From: an uncultured Desulfobacterales bacterium
Lineage (GTDB): Bacteria > Desulfobacterota > Desulfobacteria > Desulfobacterales > JAFDCJ01
Direction: 5' to 3'
Assembly: GCA_945787595.1 (NCBI GenBank)
Contig: CALZJV010000095.1
Coordinates: 1 to 13,819 of the forward strand
DNA length: 13,819 nt
The notes beneath the pieces are model-generated. The model did no database searches, was not told where the DNA came from, and was given only the letters and a program-made list of their open reading frames with translations. Shown piece by piece: positions 6,304 to 13,647 of the stretch. The translations under genes and the position numbers were made by a program. The number at the start of each line of letters is the position of its first letter. Positions within the stretch are counted from its first letter, which is position 1.

Positions 6304-7992
6304 ATGATGAAACTCACCGGCGCACAAATATTGATGGAAGTACTCAAGGAAGAAAAAGTTGATACGATTTTCGGATATCCCGGCGGTGCCGTCATTGATA
6401 TTTATGATGCATTGGCAAAAACAGATATCCGACATGTGCTGGTCCGCCATGAACAGGGAGCCGTGCATGCCGCCGACGGATATGCCAGGGCTGCCGGTCG
6501 TGTGGGGGTCAGTCTGGTAACATCGGGTCCGGGAGTGACCAACACCATAACCGGTATCGCATCGGCCTATATGGACTCCATCCCCATTGTCATTATCAGC
6601 GGTCAGGTACCCACCGGACTCATCGGGAATGACGCCTTTCAGGAAGTCGATATCGTCGGCATCACCCGGCCTTGCACCAAACACAACTACCTAGTGATGT
6701 CAATTGAAGAGCTGGCCGCAACCGTCAAAGAAGCTTTTTATCTGGCCCGTTCCGGTCGACCGGGTCCCATCCTGGTGGATATACCCAAAGATATTACCAA
6801 AGACTCCATGGAATATGTTCCCGTTAATGAGGTTAAACTCAAGTCCTACAACCCGACTTACAACCCGAACATGAAACAGCTAAAGAAAATCGTAACCCTC
6901 ATTGAGGACAGTGAAAGACCGATTATCTTTGCCGGCGGCGGGGTGATTCTATCTAAGGCTTCTGAGGAGTTAAACGAATTGGCGCGCAAAACCCAAATTC
7001 CAGTCACCACCTCCCTGATGGGGCTGGGTGCATTTAAAGAATCAGACCCCTTATCGCTGGGAATGATCGGGATGCACGGGACCTACAGAGCCAATATGTG
7101 TACGGCTGAATGCGATCTGATTTTGGCTGTCGGAGTTCGTTTTGATGATCGCGTCACGGGGAAAACAGATGCGTTTGCCGCCCAGTCCCAGATTGTTCAC
7201 ATTGATATTGATCCCACTACGATTCGCAAAAATATTCCGGTAACTATTCCTGTTGTGGGGGATTGCAGAATCAGCTTGCAGCATCTCAACCGGTTGGTCG
7301 AACAGGGGGATCTGGGAGATCTGGCTGCAAAACGAAAAAAATGGTTTGATCGAATCGATGAATGGAAAAGCACCAACACTCTGGCCTACCAACAAACGGA
7401 GAGGATCAAGCCGCAATTTGTGGTCGAAAAACTCTGCGAACTGACAAAGGGCGAGGCCATCATCACGACCGAGGTCGGTCAGAACCAGATGTGGGCCGCC
7501 CAGTATTATCAATTTGACCAACCCAATCATTTTATAACCTCAGGGGGGCTGGGTGCCATGGGGTTCGGGTTGCCTGCCGCCATCGGTGCCCAGGTTGCCT
7601 GCCCGGATAAAGTAGTCGTAGATATCGCCGGTGACTCCAGCATCCAGATGAATATCCAGGAAATGGCCACCGCCGTGCAGAACTGTCTACCGGTGAAAAT
7701 TGTGATCTTAAACAACGGGTACATGGGCATGGTCAGACAATGGCAGGAATTGTTTTACGATAAGCGCTATATCTGTACCGGTATGGATTGCGCACCTGAT
7801 TTTGTAAAACTTGCCGAAGCATACGGGGCTGTAGGCTTGAGAGCCACAAAACCAGAGGAGGTCGAATCTGTATTGTCTGAAGGACTTGCCGTTTCCGGAC
7901 CGGTGATCATGGATTTTATCGTTGAAAAAGAAGAAGGGGTTTATCCCATGGTTCCTGCTGGAGCTGCTATCACAGAGATGTTGCTGGTGTAG
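6304..7992 (+). CDS. ilvB: Acetolactate synthase, catalytic (large) subunit
   Basis: This ThDP-, FAD- and Mg-dependent enzyme condenses two pyruvates to acetolactate (Val/Leu) or pyruvate plus 2-oxobutyrate to acetohydroxybutyrate (Ile). The product is 562 residues, the usual length. The N-terminal ThDP pyrimidine domain has GYPGGAVIDIYDAL and the catalytic glutamate E50 in RHEQGAVHAADGYARA. The central FAD-binding domain follows (about 190-340). The C-terminal ThDP diphosphate domain has GDS (443-445) and NN (470-471) at the right spacing. The third motif position is Ser where Gly is the commonest residue (Ala also occurs in the family), so this is probably tolerated. NNGYMGMVRQWQ carries the conserved Trp known from herbicide-resistance work. 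AAGGA lies 5 nt before ATG 6304 (8 nt before a second ATG, 6307). Expression should be controlled by the attenuator just upstream, and ilvN follows after a repeat-filled 215-bp gap. Confidence 0.97.
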   Translation: MMKLTGAQILMEVLKEEKVDTIFGYPGGAVIDIYDALAKTDIRHVLVRHEQGAVHAADGYARAAGRVGVSLVTSGPGVTNTITGIASAYMDSIPIVIISGQVPTGLIGNDAFQEVDIVGITRPCTKHNYLVMSIEELAATVKEAFYLARSGRPGPILVDIPKDITKDSMEYVPVNEVKLKSYNPTYNPNMKQLKKIVTLIEDSERPIIFAGGGVILSKASEELNELARKTQIPVTTSLMGLGAFKESDPLSLGMIGMHGTYRANMCTAECDLILAVGVRFDDRVTGKTDAFAAQSQIVHIDIDPTTIRKNIPVTIPVVGDCRISLQHLNRLVEQGDLGDLAAKRKKWFDRIDEWKSTNTLAYQQTERIKPQFVVEKLCELTKGEAIITTEVGQNQMWAAQYYQFDQPNHFITSGGLGAMGFGLPAAIGAQVACPDKVVVDIAGDSSIQMNIQEMATAVQNCLPVKIVILNNGYMGMVRQWQELFYDKRYICTGMDCAPDFVKLAEAYGAVGLRATKPEEVESVLSEGLAVSGPVIMDFIVEKEEGVYPMVPAGAAITEMLLV

Positions 7993-7996
7993 AAAA

Positions 7997-8066
7997 CAGA
8001 TGACAGAGGTCAGAGATCAGATGACAGAGGACAGAAAACAGATTACGGATGCCGGAAATCAGATTG
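7997..8066. repeat. Ten tandem heptamers, consensus CAGANNN
   Basis: Starting 5 bp after the ilvB stop codon, ten consecutive 7-bp units fit without any indel. Eight begin CAGA (for example CAGATGA, CAGAGGT, CAGAGGA, CAGAAAA) and two begin CGGA. The last three positions of the units are free to vary while the step is strictly 7 bp. An overlapping ORF reads through it but is not credible as a gene. This is the left half of a spacer element whose right half is the array at 8156-8190. Confidence 0.85.
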
Positions 8067-8155
8067 CATGGATAGTTCATTCCTGCTACTCTTTCGACCC
8101 TCCTGCACCTTCAGTGGAGCGATATCAAACTCCATGCGCTATGCCATTTTTACCC

Positions 8156-8190
8156 GTAACGCGAAACCCGTAACTCGAAACCCGTAACTC
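8156..8190. repeat. Five tandem heptamers, consensus GNAACNC, before ilvN
   Basis: The units alternate GTAACKC and GAAACCC with a strict 7-bp step and end 5 bp before the ilvN ribosome binding site (AAGGA 8196-8200). The reverse-complement consensus GNGTTNC is that of the large array at 13501-13584. At both sites the array edge lies within a few bases of the same short motif: GCCATTTTTAC at 8143-8153 here, and GTAAAATGGC (reverse complement) at 13582-13591 there. The 89 bp between the two arrays of this spacer (8067-8155) hold no gene. Confidence 0.8.
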
Positions 8191-8207
8191 CTAACAAGGA
8201 TATTTCT

Positions 8208-8696
8208 ATGAAAGAACAAAAGCACATCATGACGATGCTGGTCGACAACCAGCCGGGAGTACTTTCCAGGGTCGTTGGACTGTTCAGCGGTAAAGGTTTC
8301 AATATTGAAAGCCTCTGTGTTGCGCCAACCATGGACCCTCAAGTATCGAGAATTACCATCGTCACGATGGCCAATCCACCGGTGATTGAACAGATCGAAA
8401 AACAGTTAAGAAAACTGATCAACATCATTAAACTGCGCGACATGACGGGCCCCAAAGCCGTTAAACGGGAAATGGCCTTGATTTGTGTCAGAGCCAAACC
8501 GGAGCATCGCGCCGAAATATTGCGAATCGTCGATATCTTCCGGTGCAAAGTGATCGATGCCGGCCTCGAGCATTACATCATCGAGGTTACGGGGGATGCA
8601 GCAAAGTTAACGGCCCTGATAAATCTTCTCAGTCCGATGGGCATCAAGAAAATAGCCAGGAGCGGTGCACTGGCTTTGTATCGGGAACCCAAATAG
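8208..8696 (+). CDS. ilvN: Acetolactate synthase, regulatory (small) subunit
   Basis: This subunit activates the IlvB catalytic subunit and confers feedback inhibition, usually by valine. At 162 residues it has the standard length for the short form. The N-terminal ACT domain is clear (about residues 4-78): HIMTMLVDNQPGVLSRVVGLF followed by GKGFNIESLCVAPT and the RITIVT strand. The C-terminal domain (about 85-160) carries RAEILRIVDIFRCKVIDAG and the GIKKIARSGALAL ending. AAGGA at 8196-8200 stands 7 nt before ATG 8208. It follows ilvB as expected, but the 215-bp spacer with two heptamer arrays is much longer than the usual near-contact of ilvB and ilvN. Confidence 0.97.
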   Translation: MKEQKHIMTMLVDNQPGVLSRVVGLFSGKGFNIESLCVAPTMDPQVSRITIVTMANPPVIEQIEKQLRKLINIIKLRDMTGPKAVKREMALICVRAKPEHRAEILRIVDIFRCKVIDAGLEHYIIEVTGDAAKLTALINLLSPMGIKKIARSGALALYREPK

Positions 8697-8724
8697 ATAT
8701 CAGCGAACTCAGGTGGAGAACAAT

Positions 8725-8890
8725 AAAATGACGATTGAAGAATGACGAATGATGGAATCACTTCGCTCTCTCATTTTTATGATCTTTTTTTAAATTGATC
8801 AGCCGGCTTCCGGCTCGTAGAGCCTACAGCTCGGAGAGAGGCGAACCTCAAATATTCAATATTCAATCGAAAATATTCAATTATTATAAC
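8725..8890. repeat. Heptamer-flanked inverted element C in the ilvN-ilvC spacer
   Basis: The left arm is five 7-bp units of NNAATGA type (8725-8759; CGATTGA, AGAATGA, CGAATGA). The right arm is six 7-bp units of TCAATAT type (8849-8890). The arms are roughly complementary. The inner part pairs TTCGCTCTCTC (8762-8772) with GAGAGAGGCGAA (8834-8845), with one bulge. It contains the compact hairpin AGCCGG-CTT-CCGGCT (8801-8815). Read on the minus strand, 8757-8800 gives ATCAATTTAAAAAAAGA and then GAGAGCGAAGTGATTCC, similar to the core of the element at 880-1008. CCTCAAATATTCAAT (8846-8860) recurs exactly at 11904-11918. Confidence 0.8.
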
Positions 8891-8913
8891 CCCTAAATAA
8901 AGCAGAGGTAAAC

Positions 8914-9969
8914 ATGACACAATTTGATTTCGGCGGAGTGGTTGAAGACGTGATTACATCAGACGAATTTTCTTTGCAGAAAGCCAGAGAAGTCCTTCAA
9001 AATGAAACGGTGGCCGTTTTAGGTTACGGCGTCCAGGGACCGGGGCAAGCCCTCAATCTGCGGGACAACGGTATCCGGGTTATCGTGGGACAACGTGAGG
9101 GCGGACAAACCTGGCAGCGTGCCGTGGCGGATGGTTTTGTCCCCGGTGAAACCCTATTCCCCCTGGAGGAAGCGGCAACCAAGGCAACCATTATCCAGTA
9201 CCTGCTTTCCGATGCCGGACAGGTGACAACCTGGCCAAGTATAAAAGCATGCCTGGATGAAGGCAATGCACTGTATTTTTCCCACGGATTCGGCATTGTC
9301 TTTAAGGATCAAACCAAAATCATTCCCCCGGAAAACGTGGATGTCATTCTGGTTGCGCCCAAAGGCTCTGGTCGAAACGTAAGATTGAACTTTCTGGACG
9401 GCAGCGGTATCAATTCCAGTTATGCCGTGTTCCAGGATTTTACGGGAAATGCCAAAGAAAGAACCTTGGCCCTGGGCATTGCCGTCGGATCCGGGTATTT
9501 GTTCCCCACCACCTTTAAAAATGAAGTTCACAGTGACCTGACGGGAGAACGCGGCATCTTAATGGGCTGCCTGGCAGGGGTGATGGAGGCGCAGTACAAT
9601 CTTTTGCGAAAACACGGACACAGCCCGAGTGAAGCTTTCAACGAAACCGTCGAAGAACTGACCCAGAGCCTTATCAGGCTTGTCGCCGAAAATGGCATGG
9701 ACTGGATGTTCGGCAATTGTTCGACAACAGCCCAACGCGGTGCCCTGGACTGGGCCCCGAAATTCAAGGATGCAGTGGCGCCTGTATTTGATACCCTCTA
9801 TGAAAAAGTCGTTTCCGGTGAAGAAACCCGGCGTGTTCTTGAGGCCAACAGCGCACCGGACTACCGCGAAAAACTGAACAAGGAATTGGACACACTGAAA
9901 AATTCAGAAATGTGGCGAACCGGAGCCACCGTCCGCTCTTTGCGACCGGAAAACAGGAAAAAATTATAA
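8914..9969 (+). CDS. ilvC: Ketol-acid reductoisomerase
   Basis: IlvC isomerises and reduces acetolactate or acetohydroxybutyrate with NAD(P)H and Mg2+, the second step shared by Val, Leu and Ile synthesis. The 351-residue protein has the Rossmann nucleotide motif GYGVQGPGQA (from about residue 37). Conserved catalytic positions include H124 in SHGFG, K150 in APKGSG, D208 and E212 in HSDLTGERG, E244 and E248 in NETVEELTQ, and S270 in NCSTTAQRG. The cofactor-selecting loop after strand 2 reads GQREGGQTW (59-67). It keeps the Arg but has Gly and Thr where the better-studied NADPH enzymes usually have Ser, so cofactor preference cannot be assumed. The N-terminal extension FDFGGVVEDVI resembles the variant found in Bacteroidetes and some deltaproteobacteria. 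The start is preceded by AGAGGT (8904-8909). Its TAA overlaps the cimA ATG by one base. Confidence 0.96.
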   Translation: MTQFDFGGVVEDVITSDEFSLQKAREVLQNETVAVLGYGVQGPGQALNLRDNGIRVIVGQREGGQTWQRAVADGFVPGETLFPLEEAATKATIIQYLLSDAGQVTTWPSIKACLDEGNALYFSHGFGIVFKDQTKIIPPENVDVILVAPKGSGRNVRLNFLDGSGINSSYAVFQDFTGNAKERTLALGIAVGSGYLFPTTFKNEVHSDLTGERGILMGCLAGVMEAQYNLLRKHGHSPSEAFNETVEELTQSLIRLVAENGMDWMFGNCSTTAQRGALDWAPKFKDAVAPVFDTLYEKVVSGEETRRVLEANSAPDYREKLNKELDTLKNSEMWRTGATVRSLRPENRKKL

Positions 9970-11618
9970 TGGAACCAATTCTACTGTACGATACCACCTT
10001 GAGAGATGGAACCCAGGGAGAGAACATCACCTTCTCGGCCGATGAAAAAGTCAAGATTGCATTGCGGCTGGATGATTTTGGGATACATTACATCGAGGGA
10101 GGGTGGCCCGGTTCGAATCCCAAGGACATGCAGTTTTTCGATCTAGCCAGACGGGTGGAATTTCGTCAAGCCCGTCTGGTCGCTTTCGGTTCCACTCGCA
10201 AACCCGGTATCCAACCGGACGAGGATAACAACCTGAAAGCGCTGATCACCAGCAAGACACCCACGGTTGCCATTTTCGGCAAATCCTGGGATCTGCATGT
10301 GCAAAAAGTCATGAATAACAGTTTGGAAGAAAACCTTGCCATGATCAATGACACCGTTGCTTTTTTAAAAAACAACGATCTTGAAGTTGTCTATGACGCC
10401 GAACATTTTTTCGACGGCTATAAAAACGACTCCGACTACGCCCTGAAAACCTTACATGCCGCCGCAGAAGGGGGAGCGGATTTTTTGGTTCTGTGCGATA
10501 CCAATGGCGGCACCCTGCCCTCTGAGATCGAATCCATCATTAATGATGTAAAAAAATCCATCGATGAAAAAGAATCGGCCATATCCGACCATGCGTCGTG
10601 TCGACTGGGAATCCATGCGCACAATGACTGTGGCCTGGCGGTGGCCAACTCGATTACCGCTGTACAAACAGGCGCTGTCATGGTTCACGGCACCATTAAC
10701 GGCTACGGGGAACGATGCGGTAATGCAGACTTGACTTCTGTTATTCCTATTATCGGCCTGAAAATGAACCGTCCATGCATACCTGAACAATATCTTGAAA
10801 AACTCAAAACGCTTTCCCGGTATGTCAGTGAAACAGCAAATCAGGTACCTTTGAACACCCAGCCATTTGTCGGCAAGAGCGCCTTTGCCCACAAGGGCGG
10901 CATCCATGTGAGTGCCATCATGAAAGTTCCCGAGGCCTATGAACATATGGAGCCGTCACTGGTCGGAAACCAAAGACGGGTGCTGGTTTCCGATCTATCC
11001 GGCAAAAGCAATGTCGAATTTAAAGCGAGGGAACTCGGCGTCGAGTTGGGCGGCAACGGATATGACAGCAAAAAAATTGTATCCGAAATAAAACAACTGG
11101 AACAGCAGGGGTATCAATTCGATGTAGCGGAAGGATCGTTCAAGATCCTGATGCAGAAATTCACCGATCAGTTTGAGCCTTTATTTCGCCTGGAATCCTT
11201 TCGCGTAACCATCGAAAAGGATAAAGATAGACCGTGCAGTTCCCAGGCCACCATGAAGATTTCTGTGGGCGGAAAACAGGAAATCACAGCCGCTGAGGGC
11301 TATGGCCCGGTCAGCGCCCTGGATAATGCCCTGAGAAAGGCTTTGGACAGATTTTTTCCGGACCTCGATACCATGAGACTGGTTGATTTTAAGGTACGGG
11401 TAATTGATGGCGGCCGGGGCACGGCCGCTAAGGTTCGGGTTTTTATCGAGTCACGGGACCAGGATCAAATCTGGAGCACCATCGGGGTTTCAGAAGATAT
11501 CATCGAAGCAAGCTGGCAGGCCCTGGCAGACAGCTTTCAATTCAAACTGGCAAACGAGAAACAAATTCGCAGCAGGAAGTCTCCCGCACAGGAAGAGCTG
11601 CCGATTTTTCATAAATGA
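9969..11618 (+). CDS. cimA: (R)-citramalate synthase
   Basis: CimA condenses pyruvate with acetyl-CoA to citramalate, which LeuCD and LeuB convert to 2-oxobutyrate, the isoleucine precursor, bypassing threonine deaminase. The protein belongs to the DRE-TIM metallolyase family: DTTLRDGTQGENI at residues 8-20, metal-binding HAHND (H216, H218), and NGYGERCGN. A C-terminal LeuA-type regulatory domain starts near residue 410. TQGE rather than EQSPG after the DRDG-type core, and the 549-residue length, match the CimA/LeuA-like subgroup of Geobacter citramalate synthase rather than isopropylmalate synthase. The ATG at 9969 forms a TAATG overlap with the ilvC stop, implying translational coupling. 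AGGA (9955-9958) lies upstream. An in-frame ATG at 9912 lies inside ilvC and would add 19 non-family residues, so it was not used. Confidence 0.93.
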   Translation: MEPILLYDTTLRDGTQGENITFSADEKVKIALRLDDFGIHYIEGGWPGSNPKDMQFFDLARRVEFRQARLVAFGSTRKPGIQPDEDNNLKALITSKTPTVAIFGKSWDLHVQKVMNNSLEENLAMINDTVAFLKNNDLEVVYDAEHFFDGYKNDSDYALKTLHAAAEGGADFLVLCDTNGGTLPSEIESIINDVKKSIDEKESAISDHASCRLGIHAHNDCGLAVANSITAVQTGAVMVHGTINGYGERCGNADLTSVIPIIGLKMNRPCIPEQYLEKLKTLSRYVSETANQVPLNTQPFVGKSAFAHKGGIHVSAIMKVPEAYEHMEPSLVGNQRRVLVSDLSGKSNVEFKARELGVELGGNGYDSKKIVSEIKQLEQQGYQFDVAEGSFKILMQKFTDQFEPLFRLESFRVTIEKDKDRPCSSQATMKISVGGKQEITAAEGYGPVSALDNALRKALDRFFPDLDTMRLVDFKVRVIDGGRGTAAKVRVFIESRDQDQIWSTIGVSEDIIEASWQALADSFQFKLANEKQIRSRKSPAQEELPIFHK

Positions 11619-11664
11619 TCATCCGGGACTGAAGCGGTCGGATTAGCTCCTTACATGCCGATCG

Positions 11665-11683
11665 TTTGACTAACTGTGTCAAA
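11665..11683. promoter_or_regulatory. Palindrome TTTGAC-N7-GTCAAA between cimA and leuA
   Basis: TTTGAC (11665-11670) and GTCAAA (11678-11683) form a perfect inverted repeat with a 7-bp centre, the size of a typical dimeric regulator site. It sits in the spacer before leuA and contains a TTGACT that could act as a -35, but no good -10 follows. A second weaker repeat, GATTG...CAATC (11691-11707), lies just downstream. The bound protein, if any, is unknown. Confidence 0.35.
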
Positions 11684-11750
11684 CAATTTCGATTGGGTAT
11701 TGCAATCAATAGGTGTTTTGAGTGTTTAAAGAATTTGAAGGAGTAAACCA

Positions 11751-11840
11751 TTGATTAGACAGGAAGGTCCAAACGCCGCGGGAACCACATCGGATCGTTT
11801 CCCGCGGCCGATGCTCCCACATAAATTATTGAATATTTAA
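11751..11840 (+). CDS. Possible small leader ORF (29 codons, TTG start) upstream of leuA
   Basis: A strong Shine-Dalgarno AAGGAG (11738-11743) stands 7 nt before TTG 11751, opening a 29-codon frame that ends at TAA 11838-11840. The product begins MIRQEGPNAAG and ends LPHKLLNI, with three Leu among the last nine residues. The frame crosses the hairpin at 11775-11808 and stops inside repeat element B. No terminator with a T tract follows, so there is no attenuator here comparable to the one upstream of ilvB. It may be real, vestigial or chance; the good ribosome binding site is the only positive evidence. Confidence 0.25.
   Translation: MIRQEGPNAAGTTSDRFPRPMLPHKLLNI
11775..11808 (+). other. 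Perfect 10-bp GC-rich hairpin upstream of leuA
   Basis: GCCGCGGGAA (11775-11784) and TTCCCGCGGC (11799-11808) are exact reverse complements with a 14-nt loop. No T tract follows, so it is not a standard terminator. It might be a transcript-stabilising or regulatory structure. Confidence 0.6.
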
Positions 11841-11934
11841 GGTATTCTTTCGATTTTAAAAAAGACGGAGCGACACGCGGCGCCTGCGCTGCGCGAGCGA
11901 CATCCTCAAATATTCAATTTGCAATCTTCAATTT
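11828..11934. repeat. Heptamer-flanked inverted element B in the cimA-leuA spacer
   Basis: ATTGAATATTT (11828-11838) is an exact reverse complement of AAATATTCAAT (11908-11918). The core 11841-11872 starts GGTATTCTTTCGATTTT, matching the core of the element at 922-938 at 15 of 17 positions, and continues similarly into an A-rich run and GGAGCG. A stem CGCGGCGC (11876-11883) with GCGCTGCG (11886-11893), one G-T, lies inside. The right arm is four 7-bp units (11907-11934; CAAATAT, TCAATTT, GCAATCT, TCAATTT). Its CCTCAAATATTCAAT is identical to 8846-8860. Confidence 0.8.
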
Positions 11935-11979
11935 TGGCATCTATACCAACCACTTGACTAAAAATATGGGAGTTGAAAA

Positions 11980-13485
11980 ATGAGTGACCGTGTAATTATA
12001 TTTGATACAACGTTAAGAGACGGTGAGCAATCACCCGGCGCCAGTATGAATTCCGCTGAAAAAATGCGGCTGGCCACCCAGCTGGAAAAACTGGGTGTCG
12101 ATGTGCTGGAAGCCGGTTTTCCGGCTTCCTCCGAAGGGGACTTGAATGCCGTTTCCTTGATTGCTGGCAAACTCGAAAAAACCGAGGTTGCCGCACTGGC
12201 ACGCACGTCCAAAAATGATATCGACCGGGCCTGGCAGGCCATCAGCCATGCCGCCAAACCAAGGATTCACACCTTCATAGCCACATCCGACCTCCATCTG
12301 GAATACAAGTTGAAAATGACGAGGGAGCAGGTGGTAGAAGCTGCCGTCGACGCCGTTAAATATGCCAAATCCTTTACAGACAACGTTGAGTTTTCTGCCG
12401 AGGACGGATCGCGCAGCGACCGTGACTTTCTTTGTCGGGTTTTCGAGGCCGCTATCGCCGCCGGCGCCACCACGATCAATCTTCCGGACACTGTCGGCTA
12501 CGCCGTACCAGAAGAGTTTGCAGACCTGGTTCGTTATGTTATCGATCATACAACCAACATTCAAAATGCAGTATTCAGCGTGCACTGTCACAATGATCTG
12601 GGGCTGGCAACGGCAAACACCATCGCCGCCATTAAGGCCGGCGCCCGTCAGGCGGAGGTGACCATCAACGGCATCGGGGAGAGAGCCGGCAATACGTCGC
12701 TGGAGGAAGTCGTCATGGCCTTGAGGACCCGGGCCAATTTTCTTTCCGCCGGCACCGGGATTCAAACCGAGTACATCCATCCGACCAGCCGCCTGGTCAG
12801 TATGATTACCGGTATCATGGTGCAGCCGAACAAGGCCATCGTGGGTGCCAATGCATTCGCCCATGAAGCCGGGATACACCAGGACGGTGTTTTGAAAAAT
12901 CCCATGACCTATGAGATTATGAAACCGGAAACCATCGGACTGAGCGCCAACAAACTGGTCCTCGGCAAGCATTCCGGCCGGCATGCCCTGCGCTCGCATT
13001 TGAAAGATATCGGATACGATCTATCCAACGAAGAGCTTGATCTTGTTTTTAAAAAATTTAAGGAACTGGCAGACAAAAAGAAGCAAATCGTGGATGAAGA
13101 CCTTGAAGTGATTGTCACCGAAGGAATTCTGCGCACCACCGATGTTTTCAAACTCGAATATCTGCATGTCACCGCCGGAACCACCGTCCTTCCCATGGCC
13201 AGTGTCAAACTTCAAATAAACGGACGCTCCGTGCAGAGTGCCGACTACGGCAACGGCCCCATTGATGCTGTTTACAACACCATCGCCAAGCTTACCGGGA
13301 CCGACTCGGAGCTTTTGCGATTTTCAATCAGCGCACTCACCGGCGGCACCGATGCCCAGGGTGAGGTCACCGTGCGTCTGAGGGAAAACGGCCTTATCTC
13401 GCTGGGCAAAGGTGCCGACCCGGATATCATCACGCGATTGGAATATTTAAAAACCAATCCCATCAAAGAGGCGGCAGAGCTATAA
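11980..13485 (+). CDS. leuA: 2-isopropylmalate synthase
   Basis: LeuA condenses 2-oxoisovalerate with acetyl-CoA, the committed step of leucine synthesis. The 501-residue protein has the DRE-TIM signature DTTLRDGEQSPGASM (residues 9-23), metal ligands H202 and H204 in HCHNDLGLATAN, and NGIGERAGNTSLEE. The linker follows with GANAFAHEAGIHQDGVLK and LGKHSGRHAL. A C-terminal regulatory domain (about 390-501), which in the family binds leucine for feedback inhibition, completes it. EQSPG marks true isopropylmalate synthase and distinguishes it from the cimA product just upstream. GGGAG (11968-11972) stands 7 nt before the ATG. It is separated from cimA by a 361-bp spacer with hairpins and a repeat element, so it may have its own control. 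It ends facing pyrD. Confidence 0.97.
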   Translation: MSDRVIIFDTTLRDGEQSPGASMNSAEKMRLATQLEKLGVDVLEAGFPASSEGDLNAVSLIAGKLEKTEVAALARTSKNDIDRAWQAISHAAKPRIHTFIATSDLHLEYKLKMTREQVVEAAVDAVKYAKSFTDNVEFSAEDGSRSDRDFLCRVFEAAIAAGATTINLPDTVGYAVPEEFADLVRYVIDHTTNIQNAVFSVHCHNDLGLATANTIAAIKAGARQAEVTINGIGERAGNTSLEEVVMALRTRANFLSAGTGIQTEYIHPTSRLVSMITGIMVQPNKAIVGANAFAHEAGIHQDGVLKNPMTYEIMKPETIGLSANKLVLGKHSGRHALRSHLKDIGYDLSNEELDLVFKKFKELADKKKQIVDEDLEVIVTEGILRTTDVFKLEYLHVTAGTTVLPMASVKLQINGRSVQSADYGNGPIDAVYNTIAKLTGTDSELLRFSISALTGGTDAQGEVTVRLRENGLISLGKGADPDIITRLEYLKTNPIKEAAEL

Positions 13486-13500
13486 CTTCGGAATGTTGAC

Positions 13501-13641
13501 GTGTAACGGGTTGCGAGTTGCGTGTTTCAGGGTGCGGGTTGCGAGTTACGGGTTTCGGGGTGCGTGTTTCGGGGTGCGAGTGTAAAATGGCAGAATCCCT
13601 TATGAGTATAGCTCGTAACACGAAACGCGCAACTCGCAACG
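13501..13641. repeat. Heptamer arrays (GNGTTNC) forming an inverted pair after leuA
   Basis: From 13501 to 13584 the sequence can be cut into twelve 7-bp units without a gap (GGGTTGC, GAGTTGC, GTGTTTC, GAGTTAC, GGGTTTC, GGGGTGC and similar). From 13615 to 13641 the complementary consensus GNAACNC appears as four units (GTAACAC, GAAACGC, GCAACTC, GCAACG). The two arrays can fold on each other over about 25 bp around a centre containing TGTAAAATGGCAGAATCCC. The site lies between the convergent leuA and pyrD genes and could act as a transcript barrier, though it has no T tract. The consensus is the same as that of the array at 8156-8190. Confidence 0.85.
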
Positions 13642-13647
13642 ATTATT

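Noticed and set aside
7630..7638. GDS instead of GDG in the ThDP motif of IlvB as an inactivating change
   Set aside because: Other residues such as Ala occur at this position in acetolactate synthases, and all other catalytic motifs and the motif spacing are intact.
7922..8173. 83-codon frame overlapping the ilvB 3' end and the CAGANNN array
   Set aside because: Its first part is ilvB in another frame and its middle is a low-complexity translation of the heptamers; it has no ribosome binding site.
7997..8190. CRISPR-like array between ilvB and ilvN
   Set aside because: Units are contiguous 7-mers with no spacers of CRISPR size, and no cas genes are present.
9912..9968. ATG at 9912 as the cimA start
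   Set aside because: It lies inside ilvC and adds 19 residues absent from the family; the ATG overlapping the ilvC stop fits the homologues.
12031..12999. 322-codon open frame on the minus strand within leuA
   Set aside because: It lies entirely opposite a strongly conserved LeuA coding region, its product resembles nothing known, and it is explained by the codon bias of the sense gene.
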